Shown: positions 48,039 through 59,356 of the stretch, piece after piece
Numbering within the stretch: the stretch's first letter is position 1
How the letters are laid out: every line of letters starts with the position of its first letter
Source: Roseomonas sp. KE0001
Lineage (GTDB): Bacteria > Pseudomonadota > Alphaproteobacteria > Acetobacterales > Acetobacteraceae
Length of the DNA stretch: 64,000 nt
Direction: 5' to 3'
Assembly (NCBI RefSeq): GCF_016107285.1
Contig: NZ_RCVQ01000005.1
Location: 248,001 to 312,000, forward strand
Notes under the pieces: model-generated
Told to the model about the DNA's origin: nothing
Database searches by the model: none
The model's input: only the letters and a program-made list of their open reading frames with translations
Program-made: the position numbers and the translations under genes

Positions 48039-48984
48039 CGTGGCCGTGCTTCTGGCCACCTACAACGGTGCTGCTCACCTCGAGGCGCAACTGGCCAGCA
48101 TCGCCGCGCAGCAGCCGGTGGACTGGCGCCTGCTCTGGCGGGACGATGCCTCGCGCGACGCCACGCCGGAGCTGCTGCGATCCTTCGCCGAAGGCGAGGG
48201 CGCCGGGCGCGTGACGCGGATCACCGGGCCGCAGGGCAGGGCGGGGGCGGCGGGCAGCTTCATGGCGTTGCTGGCGGCGGCACCGGAGGCGGGAGCCTAT
48301 GCCTTCTGCGATCAGGACGATGTCTGGCTGCCCGGCAAGCTCGCGCGCGCCCTGCGGCGGCTGGAGGAGGTTCCGCCCGGCCAGCCGGCCCTCTACTGCG
48401 CGCGTCAGCGGCTGGTGGACGCGGCGCTGCGCCCGATCGGCCTCTCCCCGGTTCCGCCCAAGCCGCCGGCATTCCGCAATGCCCTGGTGCAGAACATCGT
48501 CACGGGCTGTACCGCCGTGCTGAACCCCGCGGCGCGCCGCCTGATGCTGGCGGCGCCGGCCGTGCCGCCCGGCTCCCTGCATGACTGGTGGAGCTATCTC
48601 ATGGTCACGGGCGCGGGCGGCACGGTGATCTTCGACCCGGAGCCAGCCCTGCTCTACCGCCAGCATGGCGGCAATGCGGTTGGCAGCCCGGCCTCGGCGG
48701 GGCGACGCGCGGTGGCCGCCCTGCAGCGGGGCGCCCGGGCCTTCCTGACGCTGTTCCAGGCGCATCTGGCGGCCCTCGACCGGGCACGGCCCCTGTTGAC
48801 GCCGGACTCGCGGGTTCTGCTGGATCTGCTGCGCCCCCTGCCGGAGCTGTCCCCACTGGCGCGCTGCCGCCGGCTGCGCCGGGCGGGCCTCTATCGGCAG
48901 GGGCGGCTGGAGGATCTGATGCTGCGCCTCTGGTTCCTGCTCGAGGCTCCCGCCGCCCTGCCGCCGGGCCGGGCTTCCGGCTGA
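48031..48984 (+). CDS. Family 2 glycosyltransferase (rhamnosyltransferase-like)
   Basis: Protein of 317 residues. VAVLLATYNGAAHLEAQLAS, LLWRDDASRDATPEL and AFCDQDDVWLPGKLARAL are typical of the WbbL/RfbN-type O-antigen and polysaccharide GT2 group. The C-terminus is Arg/Leu-rich and may touch the membrane. No other polysaccharide genes are nearby, so the product is unknown. Confidence 0.83.
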   Translation: MTDVAVLLATYNGAAHLEAQLASIAAQQPVDWRLLWRDDASRDATPELLRSFAEGEGAGRVTRITGPQGRAGAAGSFMALLAAAPEAGAYAFCDQDDVWLPGKLARALRRLEEVPPGQPALYCARQRLVDAALRPIGLSPVPPKPPAFRNALVQNIVTGCTAVLNPAARRLMLAAPAVPPGSLHDWWSYLMVTGAGGTVIFDPEPALLYRQHGGNAVGSPASAGRRAVAALQRGARAFLTLFQAHLAALDRARPLLTPDSRVLLDLLRPLPELSPLARCRRLRRAGLYRQGRLEDLMLRLWFLLEAPAALPPGRASG

Positions 48985-49008
48985 CGGCGTGGCGGCGGGA
49001 GCACCCGC

Positions 49009-51075
49009 TCAAACCGCCTGCGGCACCGCGGGTTCCGGAACCTGAAGCAGGACGCGCGGGGCATCCAGGCGGATCGTGCAGATCAGTCCTTCCTCCTGCC
49101 AGCGCATCTCCACCCTGCCGCCCAGCTGGTGGGTGATCGCGCCTTCGACCATCTTCAGGCCGAAGCCGCGCCGGGGCGGGGCGGCCGGTGACTTCGGGCC
49201 GCTCCGTTCGATCCAGAGCATCTCCAGCTGCGCGTCCTCGATGCGCCAGCCGAGGCTGACACGGCCCTGCGGCGTCGAGAGGGCGCCATGCCGCTGCGCG
49301 TTGGTGGCCAGCTCGTGCAGAGCCATGGCCAGCGGCTGGACCGCGATCGGCACGATGGCGTGCGCCTCGCCCTGGATCGTCAACTGGGCGGGATCGAGCT
49401 CGGCGAGCAGCGTCTCCCGCGCCACGGACTGAAGATCGCTGCCGAGCCAGCGATCGCGCGCCAGGAGCGTATGCACCCTGGCCAGGACGGACACCCGCCC
49501 CCGCACGGTCGCGGCGAAGTCGCCGCTGCTCTCGGCCCGGCTCATGCGCAGCACCGATTGCACGACGGCCAGGACATTGCGCGCGCGGTGGTCCACCTCG
49601 CTGCTCAGCATCTTCTCCCGCTCGGCCGCTTCCTGCGTGGCGGTGACGTCCATGACCACGCCGCTCATGCGAAGGGCCGCGCCGTTGGCGGTGCGGTCCA
49701 CCACCGCGCCCTGGCTGTGCAGCCAGCGGGTCCGGCCGTCCGGCCAGACGACGCGATAGAGCATCTCGTGCATTCCGGGGCCGGCGGGGTCCGCAGCCTC
49801 CATCAGCGCCACGCGCTGCTGCGCCACATCCTCGGGATGGACGGTCTCCAGCAGCCGGCTCATCGTGCCCAGGGCGCCGGGCACCCGGCCAAACAGCGCC
49901 TCGCGCCCCGGCGAGCCGGTGAGGCTGTCGGAGCCCAGCTCCCATTCCCAGGCCGCGATGCGGGCGGCGGAGAGCGCGCGGCTGAGCCGCCCCTCGCTCT
50001 CCGCCAGGGCCTTCTGCCGGCGGTGCAGGTTGATGCTGGCCGCGACCATGGCCGAGGCCACCTCGGCCAGCTCCCGCACATACATCGGCGGCGGCCTCAG
50101 GCGGCGCCCCCGCCCCATGTCGCGGGCCATCTGTCTCAGCCCCTCGACCGGCCGGGCGATGCGGCGCGCGAAGAGCCAGGCCATCAGCATCGCCAGGCCG
50201 GCGATCCAGGCCACCGCCGGTCCGAGCAGGCGGATGGACGCCAGGAGCGGAGATTCGGTCGGCTGGTACGGCAGGGTGATGTGCACCCGCCAGCCCGTGA
50301 GCGGCGAGCGGCGGAAGGCCACCAGGGAATCCTCGCCGGTGAGCGAGGGCACCGGGACGGTGCCGGCGGAACTCCTGAAGAGGGATTGCACCTCCTCGGA
50401 CAGACGGTAGCCGCGGAACTCGTCATGGTGCTGGCTGCGCGCCATGACGTGGCTGTGCTTATCGAAGATCGTCGCCACCCAGCGGCCTGGAAGCGCCAGC
50501 TTGCTCAGGCTGCGGTAGAGCACATCGATGGGGGTGAGAAGGGTCAGGTAGGCTCTGGGCAGGCCGTTCCGGATGACCGGCACGGTGATGGGGAAGACGT
50601 ATTCCCCCGCCCGCGTCACCAGCAGATCGCCCACATAGGGGCTGTCCCGGCTTTCCTGGAACTCGGGCAGGGCCTGCGGGGAGGGGGAGCTGTTGAAGAT
50701 CAGCCCGCCGGCCGGATCGCGCAGGATGATCCGCGCGGGGCCGGTCAGGGTCGCGACCGTCGCCGCCTGCCGGGCGAAGGGGGCGAGGTCGGCCCCCATA
50801 CCCAGATCATCCAGCGAGGGATGCCCGGCCAGGACCTCCAGCAGGCGCAGATGGCCACCCAATGTGGAATCCAGCACCGAGAGGATGTTCTGCACATGGT
50901 CCGCGGCCGTGGTCCGCAGGCCGCGCTCCTCGCTGCTGAAATAGGCGTGCAGCAGGACGCCGCAGGCCAGGAGGATAGGGATCAGCAGGCTGCCGCAGAG
51001 CAGCAGCAGGTTCACGGTGATGGACAGGCGGCCACGGGGCGGCCAGCGACCCGCGGGCGAGAGAAGCGGCCTCAT
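49009..51075 (-). CDS. Membrane sensor histidine kinase, HWE type (dCache-HAMP-PAS-HWE)
   Basis: Kinase of 688 residues. A first membrane segment (LLLLCGSLLIPILLACGVLL) is followed by an extracytoplasmic Cache-like domain up to about residue 275, a second segment (GPAVAWIAGLAMLMAWLF), HAMP (RRIARPVEGLRQMARDMGRG), a PAS domain (about 360-485) and an HWE-type kinase core with His in SSEVDHRARNVLAVVQSVL near residue 495 and ALHELATNAQRHGALS in the ATPase. No receiver partner gene is next to it. Cache domains usually sense small organic ligands. Confidence 0.87.
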   Translation of the reverse strand: MRPLLSPAGRWPPRGRLSITVNLLLLCGSLLIPILLACGVLLHAYFSSEERGLRTTAADHVQNILSVLDSTLGGHLRLLEVLAGHPSLDDLGMGADLAPFARQAATVATLTGPARIILRDPAGGLIFNSSPSPQALPEFQESRDSPYVGDLLVTRAGEYVFPITVPVIRNGLPRAYLTLLTPIDVLYRSLSKLALPGRWVATIFDKHSHVMARSQHHDEFRGYRLSEEVQSLFRSSAGTVPVPSLTGEDSLVAFRRSPLTGWRVHITLPYQPTESPLLASIRLLGPAVAWIAGLAMLMAWLFARRIARPVEGLRQMARDMGRGRRLRPPPMYVRELAEVASAMVAASINLHRRQKALAESEGRLSRALSAARIAAWEWELGSDSLTGSPGREALFGRVPGALGTMSRLLETVHPEDVAQQRVALMEAADPAGPGMHEMLYRVVWPDGRTRWLHSQGAVVDRTANGAALRMSGVVMDVTATQEAAEREKMLSSEVDHRARNVLAVVQSVLRMSRAESSGDFAATVRGRVSVLARVHTLLARDRWLGSDLQSVARETLLAELDPAQLTIQGEAHAIVPIAVQPLAMALHELATNAQRHGALSTPQGRVSLGWRIEDAQLEMLWIERSGPKSPAAPPRRGFGLKMVEGAITHQLGGRVEMRWQEEGLICTIRLDAPRVLLQVPEPAVPQAV

Positions 51076-51358
51076 ACGCGTCCTGCGACGACCATCCTCG
51101 CCATCACCGCGCTGCAGGGAGGCCGGGATCCATGATCGGTCGCCGGGCGGCCCCTCTCAGGAGCAGGCCGGACCGGGACAATGGCGCGCCGGAACTCCGG
51201 CCGGCTGCCACCGGCGCGGGGAGGCCGTTGTGGCCATCGGCCAGCGCCGCTTCGAAAACTAACGGTTCCATGGACCCATGCAACTACAAGCTGATCTCAG
51301 ATATTCCCTTAACCAAAGGGTGTATGCAAGCCAGGAACGATTCCATTTCATAATGGAA
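51076..51358. other. Intergenic region, no gene seen
   Basis: 283 bases between the kinase start and the end of pdxJ. The right half is AT-richer than the surroundings. It contains a CCCTT-AAGGG hairpin (51306-51320) and the hairpin at the pdxJ end. No promoter match stands out for the kinase. Confidence 0.5.
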
Positions 51359-51360
51359 TC
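51339..51360 (-). terminator. Hairpin at the end of pdxJ
   Basis: GATTCCATT-TCAT-AATGGAATC, a perfect 9-bp stem with a 4-base loop overlapping the pdxJ stop. No T-run follows; likely mRNA end or stability element. Confidence 0.5.
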
Positions 51361-52090
51361 AGGCGGCTCGGGCCGCCTGCATCGCGGCCCGCATCCGCGC
51401 GATGGCGCCGGGCAGCCCATGGAAGACGGCGGAGCCGATGAGGAAATGGCCGATGCTGACTTCCGAGATCTGCGGCAGGGCCGCGATCCCTCCCACGCTG
51501 CACTCGTCCAGGCCATGACCGGCATGGCACAGCAGGCCCTGTGCCGATGCCGCCTCGGCGCCGGCGCGAAGCCGCGCCAGATGCGGCCCTCGCGCCGCCT
51601 CCGGCGCATCGGCATAGGTGCCGGTGTGGAGTTCCACGGCCTGCGCGCCCAGGGCGGCGGCGAGGGCGATCTGCTCCGGGTCTGGCTCGACGAAGACCGC
51701 GACCTCGATTCCGGCGCCGGCCAGCCTTCCGATGGCCTCCGCCAGCGGCGCCCCGGCGGCGCGCAGGTCGAGCCCTCCCTCGGTGGTCAGCTCGGCGCGC
51801 TTCTCCGGCACGATGCAGCAGGCCGCCGGCCGCAATTCGAGCGCGATCCCCACCATCTCGGGCGTTGCCGCCATCTCGAAGTTCAACCGCAGGCCCGGCT
51901 CCGCCCGGATGCGCCGCACATCCTCATCGCGGATATGCCGTCGGTCCTCGCGCAGATGCACCGTGATGCCGTCGGCACCGGCGCCGATGCAGCAGCGCGC
52001 CGCCTCCACCGGGCAGGGGAAGCGGCCGCCCCGGGCGTTCCTGAGCGTGGCGACATGATCGACATTGACCGACAGGCGCAGGGGATTCAC
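51359..52090 (-). CDS. pdxJ: Pyridoxine 5'-phosphate synthase PdxJ
   Basis: Enzyme of 243 residues that condenses 1-deoxy-D-xylulose 5-phosphate with 3-amino-2-oxopropyl phosphate, the last ring-forming step of vitamin B6 synthesis. Family motifs are LSVNVDHVATLRNARGG, AGADGITVHLREDRRHI and ELHTGTYADAPE. The GTG start overlaps the pdxA stop (GTGA), so pdxA and pdxJ are one operon. Both functions act in sequence. Confidence 0.95.
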   Translation of the reverse strand: MNPLRLSVNVDHVATLRNARGGRFPCPVEAARCCIGAGADGITVHLREDRRHIRDEDVRRIRAEPGLRLNFEMAATPEMVGIALELRPAACCIVPEKRAELTTEGGLDLRAAGAPLAEAIGRLAGAGIEVAVFVEPDPEQIALAAALGAQAVELHTGTYADAPEAARGPHLARLRAGAEAASAQGLLCHAGHGLDECSVGGIAALPQISEVSIGHFLIGSAVFHGLPGAIARMRAAMQAARAA

Positions 52091-53133
52091 GCGGATCTCT
52101 CCTCGGAGGGGCCAAGGGATGAAGTAAGGTGGGCGTGCCGGGCCATCTCCCCGGCCAGGCGCAGGGCGGCGATCAGGCTCGAGGGGCTGGCGCGGCCCTG
52201 GCCGGCGATATCCAGCGCCGTGCCATGGTCGGGGCTGGTGCGGATGATGGACAGGCCGAGGGTGACGTTGACCCCGCCCGCCATGTCCAGCGTCTTCACC
52301 GGGATCAACGCCTGGTCGTGATACATGCAGAGCGCCACGTCGTAGCCGCGCCGCGCCTGCGGCGTGAACAGGGTATCGGCGGGGAAGGGGCCGCGGGCAT
52401 CGACCCCCCGCGCGCGCAGCCGCGCGATGGCGGGGGCGACGATCTCGCGGTCCTCATGCCCCATGGTGCCGTCCTCCCCGGCATGCGGGTTGAGGCCGGC
52501 GACGGCCAGGCGGGGCGCCGCGATGCCGAAGGACCGCCGCAGCCCGGCGGCGGTCGCGAGGCCGATGCGCTCGATCAGCGCCGGCTCCAGACTGTCGATG
52601 GCGCTGCGCAGTGATTGATGGATGGTGACCGGCACGGTGCGCAGCCCGGCGGCGGCGAGCAGCATCACCGGCGGCCCGTCGCCCGGCGCCAGCTCGGCCA
52701 GGAACTCGGTGTGCCCGGGATGGCGGAAGCCGGCGGCGGTCAGGACGGATTTCTGGATCGGATTGGTCACCAGCGCGGCGGCCGCGCCCTGCCGGACCAG
52801 CCGCACCGCCGTCTCGATGGCGCCGATGACCATCGGGGCGTTGCGCGGGTCCGGCCGGCCCGGCTCGGGCGGCACGGCGAGCGGCCGGTGCAGCACCGGC
52901 AGGGCCTCCGGAAAGCAGGCCGCCGCCTCCGCCGCGGCGCCGATCCGCCGCACGGGCAGGGAAGGCGGCAGGACGGCCGCGTCGCCCACCAGGAAGAAGG
53001 CCGGGCCGCCGTCCCGCAGGGCCCGCCAGGCTCCCGCCGCGATCTCGCCGCCGATGCCAGCCGGCTCGCCCATGCTGAGCGCCAAGGGAAGCGGTGTGGG
53101 GGGAAGCGGTGCGGTGTCCCCTGGCCGCCGCAT
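52087..53133 (-). CDS. pdxA: 4-hydroxythreonine-4-phosphate dehydrogenase PdxA
   Basis: Enzyme of 348 residues, NAD-dependent oxidation of 4-phosphohydroxy-L-threonine to give the PdxJ substrate. LALSMGEPAGIGGEI is the family N-terminus, HPGHTEFLAELA and GLNPHAGEDGTMGHEDREIV contain the zinc-binding histidines, and TLFTPQARRGYDVALCMYHD and VKTLDMAGGVNVTLGLSIIR close the site. The ATG overlaps the stop of the upstream metallopeptidase gene. Confidence 0.94.
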   Translation of the reverse strand: MRRPGDTAPLPPTPLPLALSMGEPAGIGGEIAAGAWRALRDGGPAFFLVGDAAVLPPSLPVRRIGAAAEAAACFPEALPVLHRPLAVPPEPGRPDPRNAPMVIGAIETAVRLVRQGAAAALVTNPIQKSVLTAAGFRHPGHTEFLAELAPGDGPPVMLLAAAGLRTVPVTIHQSLRSAIDSLEPALIERIGLATAAGLRRSFGIAAPRLAVAGLNPHAGEDGTMGHEDREIVAPAIARLRARGVDARGPFPADTLFTPQARRGYDVALCMYHDQALIPVKTLDMAGGVNVTLGLSIIRTSPDHGTALDIAGQGRASPSSLIAALRLAGEMARHAHLTSSLGPSEERSA

Positions 53134-53993
53134 CAGCGCAGGCCGGCGAAGGTGTCGCAGGCCGCCAGCTCGCCGCGCTGCAGGCCGGTGCGGAACCAGC
53201 GCATCCGCTCCTCGGACGAGCCATGGGTGAAGCTCTCCGGCTGCACCTGGCCCTGGCTGCGGCGCTGGAGGCGGTCGTCACCGACGGCGGCCGCGGCATT
53301 CAGCCCTTCCTCGACATCGCCCTGTTCGAGGATGCTGCGCGCGCGCTCCGCGTGATTCGCCCAGAGTCCCGCGAAGCAGTCGGCCTGCAGCTCGACACGG
53401 ACCTGGATGGCATTGGCCTCGGCGCGGTCGGTCGCCTGCTGCTGCATGCCGCGTGTCAGCTCCAGGATGCCGAGCTGGTTCTGCACGTGATGGCCGACCT
53501 CGTGCGCGATGATGTAGGCGGCGGCGAAATCGCCATTCGCCCCGAGCTGCCGCTGCAACTGCGCCATGAAGTCGAGGTCGATATAGACGCGCTGGTCGTT
53601 CGGGCAATAGAACGGCCCGACCTGCGACTGGGCCGCGCCACAGGCGGACTGTGTCGCGCCGCTGAACAGCACCAGCACCGGGTCGCGGTAGGCGCGGCCG
53701 ATCTTCTGGAACTGGTCCTTCCAGACCATCTCCGTATCGCCCAGCACCTGGGCGACGAAGCGGCGGCCGGGATCGTCCGCCGAGGGGGTGGCCTGCCGCT
53801 GCTCCGCCTGCTGCTGCTGCGGGTTCAGCGAGCCGTCATCCAGCAGGATCGAGGGATCAACCCCCAGGAACATCAGCAACAGCACCAGGGCGACGCCGCC
53901 CAGCCCGCCCCCCACGGCGATCCCGCCCCGGCGGAAGCCGCCGGCCCCGCGCCGGTCCTCGACATTCCGGCTCTCCGGCCCATCAAGCCGCAT
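53133..53993 (-). CDS. Neutral zinc metallopeptidase (YpfJ family)
   Basis: Membrane-anchored protein of 286 residues. A Gly/Arg-rich N-terminus is followed by one membrane helix (GGVALVLLLMFLGVDPSI), so the rest is probably periplasmic. The catalytic zinc motif is AYIIAHEVGHHVQNQLGI and QADCFAGLWANHAERA supplies the further acidic ligand. The family matches YpfJ-type predicted peptidases; substrate unknown. The gene ends in an ATGA overlap with pdxA, but a functional link to B6 synthesis is not evident. Confidence 0.86.
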   Translation of the reverse strand: MRLDGPESRNVEDRRGAGGFRRGGIAVGGGLGGVALVLLLMFLGVDPSILLDDGSLNPQQQQAEQRQATPSADDPGRRFVAQVLGDTEMVWKDQFQKIGRAYRDPVLVLFSGATQSACGAAQSQVGPFYCPNDQRVYIDLDFMAQLQRQLGANGDFAAAYIIAHEVGHHVQNQLGILELTRGMQQQATDRAEANAIQVRVELQADCFAGLWANHAERARSILEQGDVEEGLNAAAAVGDDRLQRRSQGQVQPESFTHGSSEERMRWFRTGLQRGELAACDTFAGLR

Positions 53994-54134
53994 CTCTGGT
54001 CATCCTTCCCGCTGGCGTCCTATCGGCCGCGCCGACCCGCGGCGAACGTGCCACGAGCCGGCCGGTTGCGACATTGCCCCCGGGCCGGCCCCTGCGCCAG
54101 AGGGGGAGGTCAGAGGGGGAGGTCGAGGGGAAGC

Positions 54135-55259
54135 TCAGACCTCGGCATAGGCGCCATTCTTCCAGACGTAGAAGACATAGTCCGGCACGGTGACATCGCC
54201 CTTGCGGTCGAAGCTGACGGAGCCGAGCACGCAGGTCCAGGGGCCGCCCGCCTTCAGCGCGTCCGACACCTTGCGGGGATCGGTGCTATTGGCCTTCTTC
54301 GCCGCCTCCGCCCAGATCTGGACGGCGGCGTAGGTGTAGAGGACATAGCCCTCGGGATCGACGTTCCTCGCCCGGAAGCGGCCCACCACCTCGGCGGCGC
54401 TCGGGCGCTTCCGCGGATCGGAGGAGAAGGTCATCAGCGTGCCCTCGCCCGCCGCGCCGGTGATCTGCCAGAACTCGTTGGTCACCAGCGCATCGCCGCC
54501 GATCAGCGTCACCGGCATGCCCTGTTCCTTGGCCTGGCGCAGGATCAGACCGGCCTCGGTGTGGTAGCCGCCGACATAGATGACGTCGACGCCGGCGGAT
54601 TTCAGCCGCGAGACGAGGGCGGAATAGTCGCGCTCGCCGGGGGTATAGGCGGCATAGAGCGCCTCGGTCATGCCGGCGGCGTTCAGCGACTTCTTCGTCT
54701 CGTCGGCCAGTCCTTTCCCATAGGCCGAGTTGTCGTGCAGGATGGCGACCTTCTTCCCGCCATATGTCCTGGCGATGTACTGGCCGGCGACGATGCCCTG
54801 CTGGTCGTCGCGGCCGCAGGTGCGGAAGGTGTTCCAGCCGCCCTCGTCGGTGAACTTCGGATTGGTCGAGGCCGGGCTGATCTGCAGCACGCCCTCCTCC
54901 AGATAGACCTTGCTGGCCGGGATGGAGGAGCCGGAGCAGAAATGCCCGGCGATCAGCTTCACCTGCCGGCTCGCCATCTGGTTGGCCACCGAGACCGCCT
55001 GGCGCGGATCGCAGGCATCATCGCCGATCTCGAGCGCGAGCTGCTGGCCGAGCACGCCGCCGGCCGCGTTCAAGTCGGCCACCGCCTGCTCGGCCCCGGC
55101 GCGGAGCTGCGCGCCGAAGGCGGCGTATTGCCCGGTCATCGGCCCGACGGAGGCGATGCGGATACCGCCCGACTGCGCCGCGGCCCGGCGCACCGGACCG
55201 GTCATGCCCAGGGCGGTAAGAGCCGCCGCACCGCCGAGAATCTGTCTGCGCTGCACCAT
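54135..55259 (-). CDS. livJ: Liv-type ABC transporter substrate-binding protein
   Basis: Periplasmic binding protein of 374 residues. The N-terminus RRQILGGAAALTALGMTGPV is a probable twin-arginine or Sec signal, cleaved about AAA-Q. The fold shows IRIASVGPMTGQYAAFGAQL, VKLIAGHFCSGSSIPASKVY and VAILHDNSAYGKGLADETKK, typical of LivJ/LivK proteins. The ATG chosen has GGAGGCAGATC upstream; the frame continues 44 codons further up. It is the downstream gene of the following Liv cluster. Confidence 0.9.
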   Translation of the reverse strand: MVQRRQILGGAAALTALGMTGPVRRAAAQSGGIRIASVGPMTGQYAAFGAQLRAGAEQAVADLNAAGGVLGQQLALEIGDDACDPRQAVSVANQMASRQVKLIAGHFCSGSSIPASKVYLEEGVLQISPASTNPKFTDEGGWNTFRTCGRDDQQGIVAGQYIARTYGGKKVAILHDNSAYGKGLADETKKSLNAAGMTEALYAAYTPGERDYSALVSRLKSAGVDVIYVGGYHTEAGLILRQAKEQGMPVTLIGGDALVTNEFWQITGAAGEGTLMTFSSDPRKRPSAAEVVGRFRARNVDPEGYVLYTYAAVQIWAEAAKKANSTDPRKVSDALKAGGPWTCVLGSVSFDRKGDVTVPDYVFYVWKNGAYAEV

Positions 55260-55400
55260 GATCTGCCTCCGCTTGCCTGCCGCGGGCGCATGCCGCCCCG
55301 CGATCCGCCTCGCCCCGGCGAGCCTATGAGGCTTCGCCACGCTTCGCCAGCACGTTCCTCGGAAGGAACGATCGTCAACCGCCCAGCTCAACCGCCCGGC

Positions 55401-56110
<710 letters not shown>

Positions 56111-56114
<4 letters not shown>

Positions 56115-56974
56115 GCGGCGGGTCCGTCCCCGGCGGCGCCCGCATCCGCCTCGTCCTCCTCGTCCTCGCCCTCGCCCTCGCCGAGATAGGCGGCGATGAC
56201 GCGTGGGTCGGCCCGGATCGCGGCGGGAAGGCCATCGGCGATCTTGCTGCCATGGTCCAGCACGACGATGTGGTCCGAGATTCCCATGACCACGCCCATG
56301 TCGTGCTCGATCAGCAGGATGGAGCAGGGCGAGGCGCCCTCCGCGGCGCGGCCGTCACGGATGGCGCGCAGCAGCGCGCCCAGCGCCAGGGACTCACGCG
56401 GATTGAGCCCGGCGGCGGGCTCGTCGAGGCAGAGCAGCGCGGGCTCCGTGCACATGGCGCGTGCGATCTCGAGCCGCCGCTGCGCGCCATAGGGCAGGCT
56501 GGCGGCGGGATCGTCGGCGCGGTCGAGCAGGCCGCAGGCCTCGAGCCAGGCCGTGGCGCGGCCGATGGCCGCCGCCTCCGCCGCCCTGTAGCCGGAGAGG
56601 CCGAGGACCGCGCCGATGCCGAAGCCCGTCGCCGCCATCAGCCGCCGGTGCTGCGCCACCAAAAGGTTCTCCAGCACCGTCATGCCGCCGAAGAGGCGGA
56701 CATTCTGGAAGGTCCGCGCCACGCCGGCGCGGGCGATGCGGTGCCCGGCCAGCCGGTGCAGGGCGACGGGCCGCTCCGGCCGGTGCAGCGTGATGCTGCC
56801 CTCGCTCGGCCGGTAGAAGCCGGTGATGCAGTTGAACATCGTCGTCTTGCCGGCGCCGTTCGGACCGATGACGGCGGTGATGGCCCCCGTGGCGGCGGCG
56901 AAGGACACCTCCCGCACCGCCGTCAGGCCACCGAACCGCATCGTGAGGGCCTCGACCGAGAGGATCGGCCGCAT
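56111..56974 (-). CDS. livG: Liv-type ABC transporter ATP-binding protein LivG
   Basis: ATPase of 287 residues. Walker A is GPNGAGKTTMFNCITGFYR, signature LPYGAQRRLEIARAMC, Walker B LLCLDEPAAGLNP, and the switch LIEHDMGVVMGISDHIVVLD. The C-terminus has an unusual acidic tail (GEGEDEEDEADAGAAG). The ATG overlaps the LivM stop. Confidence 0.94.
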
Positions 56975-58277
56975 CAGCCACGGCCCTCCGCGACCATGCT
57001 GGCGCTGATCGTCCGGCGCTGTCCCAGGGCGACGGAGGGCGTGCGGCTGCCGACGAGGCCGCGCGGCTTCCAGATCATGATCAGCACCATGGCGCCGCCG
57101 AAGACCAGCATGCGCCACTCCTGCAGGTCGCGGAACACCTCGAAGCCGCCGATCAGCCCGAGTGCTGCGATGGCCACGCCGAGCTGGCTGCCCAGCCCGC
57201 CGAGAACGACGATGGCGAGGATGATGGCGCTCTCGATGAAGGTGAAGGATTCCGGGCTGATGAAAGCCTGGCGCGTGGCGAAGAAGGCGCCGGCGAAACC
57301 CCCGAACATGGCGCCGAGGGCGAAGGCCGTGAGCTTCGTCGTGGTGATGTTGATGCCGAGGCTGCGGCAGGCGACCTCGTCCTCGCGCATCGCCTCCCAG
57401 GCACGGCCGAGCGGCTGGCGGCGCAGGCGCAGCGTCACCCAGTTGGTGAGCAGGGCCAGGGCCAGGATCAGGTAATAGAGGAAGACGACACGGTGCGTCG
57501 GGCTCGGCTCCAGGCCGAAGGCGTCGGCGAAGCTGCCCGGACCACCGCCCGCCGAGAAGGAAAGGCCGAAGAAGCTGGGGCGCGGGATGCCGGAGATGCC
57601 GTTGGGGCCGCCGGTCAGTGAGACCCAGTTCAGCAGCACGAGCCGGATGATCTCGCCGAAGGCCAGGGTGACGATGGCCAGGTAGTCGCCGCGCAGCCGC
57701 AGCACCGGGAAGCCGAGCAGGATGCCCCAGAAGGCCGCGAGGAGGCCGGCGAGCGGCAGGCAGATCCAGAAGGAAAGGCCGAAGGCCTGCGCCAGCAGCG
57801 CATAGGAGTAGGCGCCAACGGCGTAGAAGGCGACATAGCCGAGGTCGAGCAGGCCGGCGAGGCCGACGACGATGTTGAGCCCCCAGCCCAGCATCACATA
57901 GGTCAGCACCAGGATGCCGAGATCGAGCTCGTAGCGGCCGATGCCCGGAATGACCGGCAGCAGCAGGGCGAAGGCGAGCAGGAGGGGCGCGACCAGACGG
58001 CCCGAGCGGGACAGCGGGCCCGCCAGCCGCTTCGGCAGCGATGCGCCGCGCCGCGCCGCGCGCCAGTCCTGCCAGAGGCGCGCGGCGAGCCGGCCGAGGA
58101 AGACGACGCCGACCAGCAGCGCGACATCCGGCCAGCGGGTCCGCAGGAAGAGGCCGCCGCCCGGGCCGACATCGGTGCGGAGACCGACCAGCGGCAGGAA
58201 GAGGCCGAGCGCGATGAGGGCGGCCAGGGCGGCATCCCTGAGCGCCGGCGCGAGGGCCGGCCGCGCCGCCGGTGCCG

Positions 58278-58281
<4 letters not shown>
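56974..58281 (-). CDS. livM: Liv-type ABC transporter permease LivM
   Basis: Permease of 435 residues, longer than minimal LivM because of an N-terminal extension with extra membrane segments (about 1-130). The core has YVMLGWGLNIVVGLAGLLDL, GFPVLRLRGDYLAIVTLAFG and LGINITTTKLTAFALGAMFG, and ends in RPRGL-like sequence (WKPRGLVGSRTPSV). The ATG overlaps the LivH stop. Confidence 0.92.
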
Positions 58282-59216
<935 letters not shown>

Positions 59217-59356
59217 CCGCGCCGAGCCTATCTTCGCTCGGCCCGGGAAGCCAAGACAAAGATCGGGGCCGACTGGAGACTACTGCCTGGGGGCTTGCGC
59301 CGGGCGGCGTCGACGGCCCACCCTGCGGTCTCGGGGGAAGCGCAAGGATCACCGAC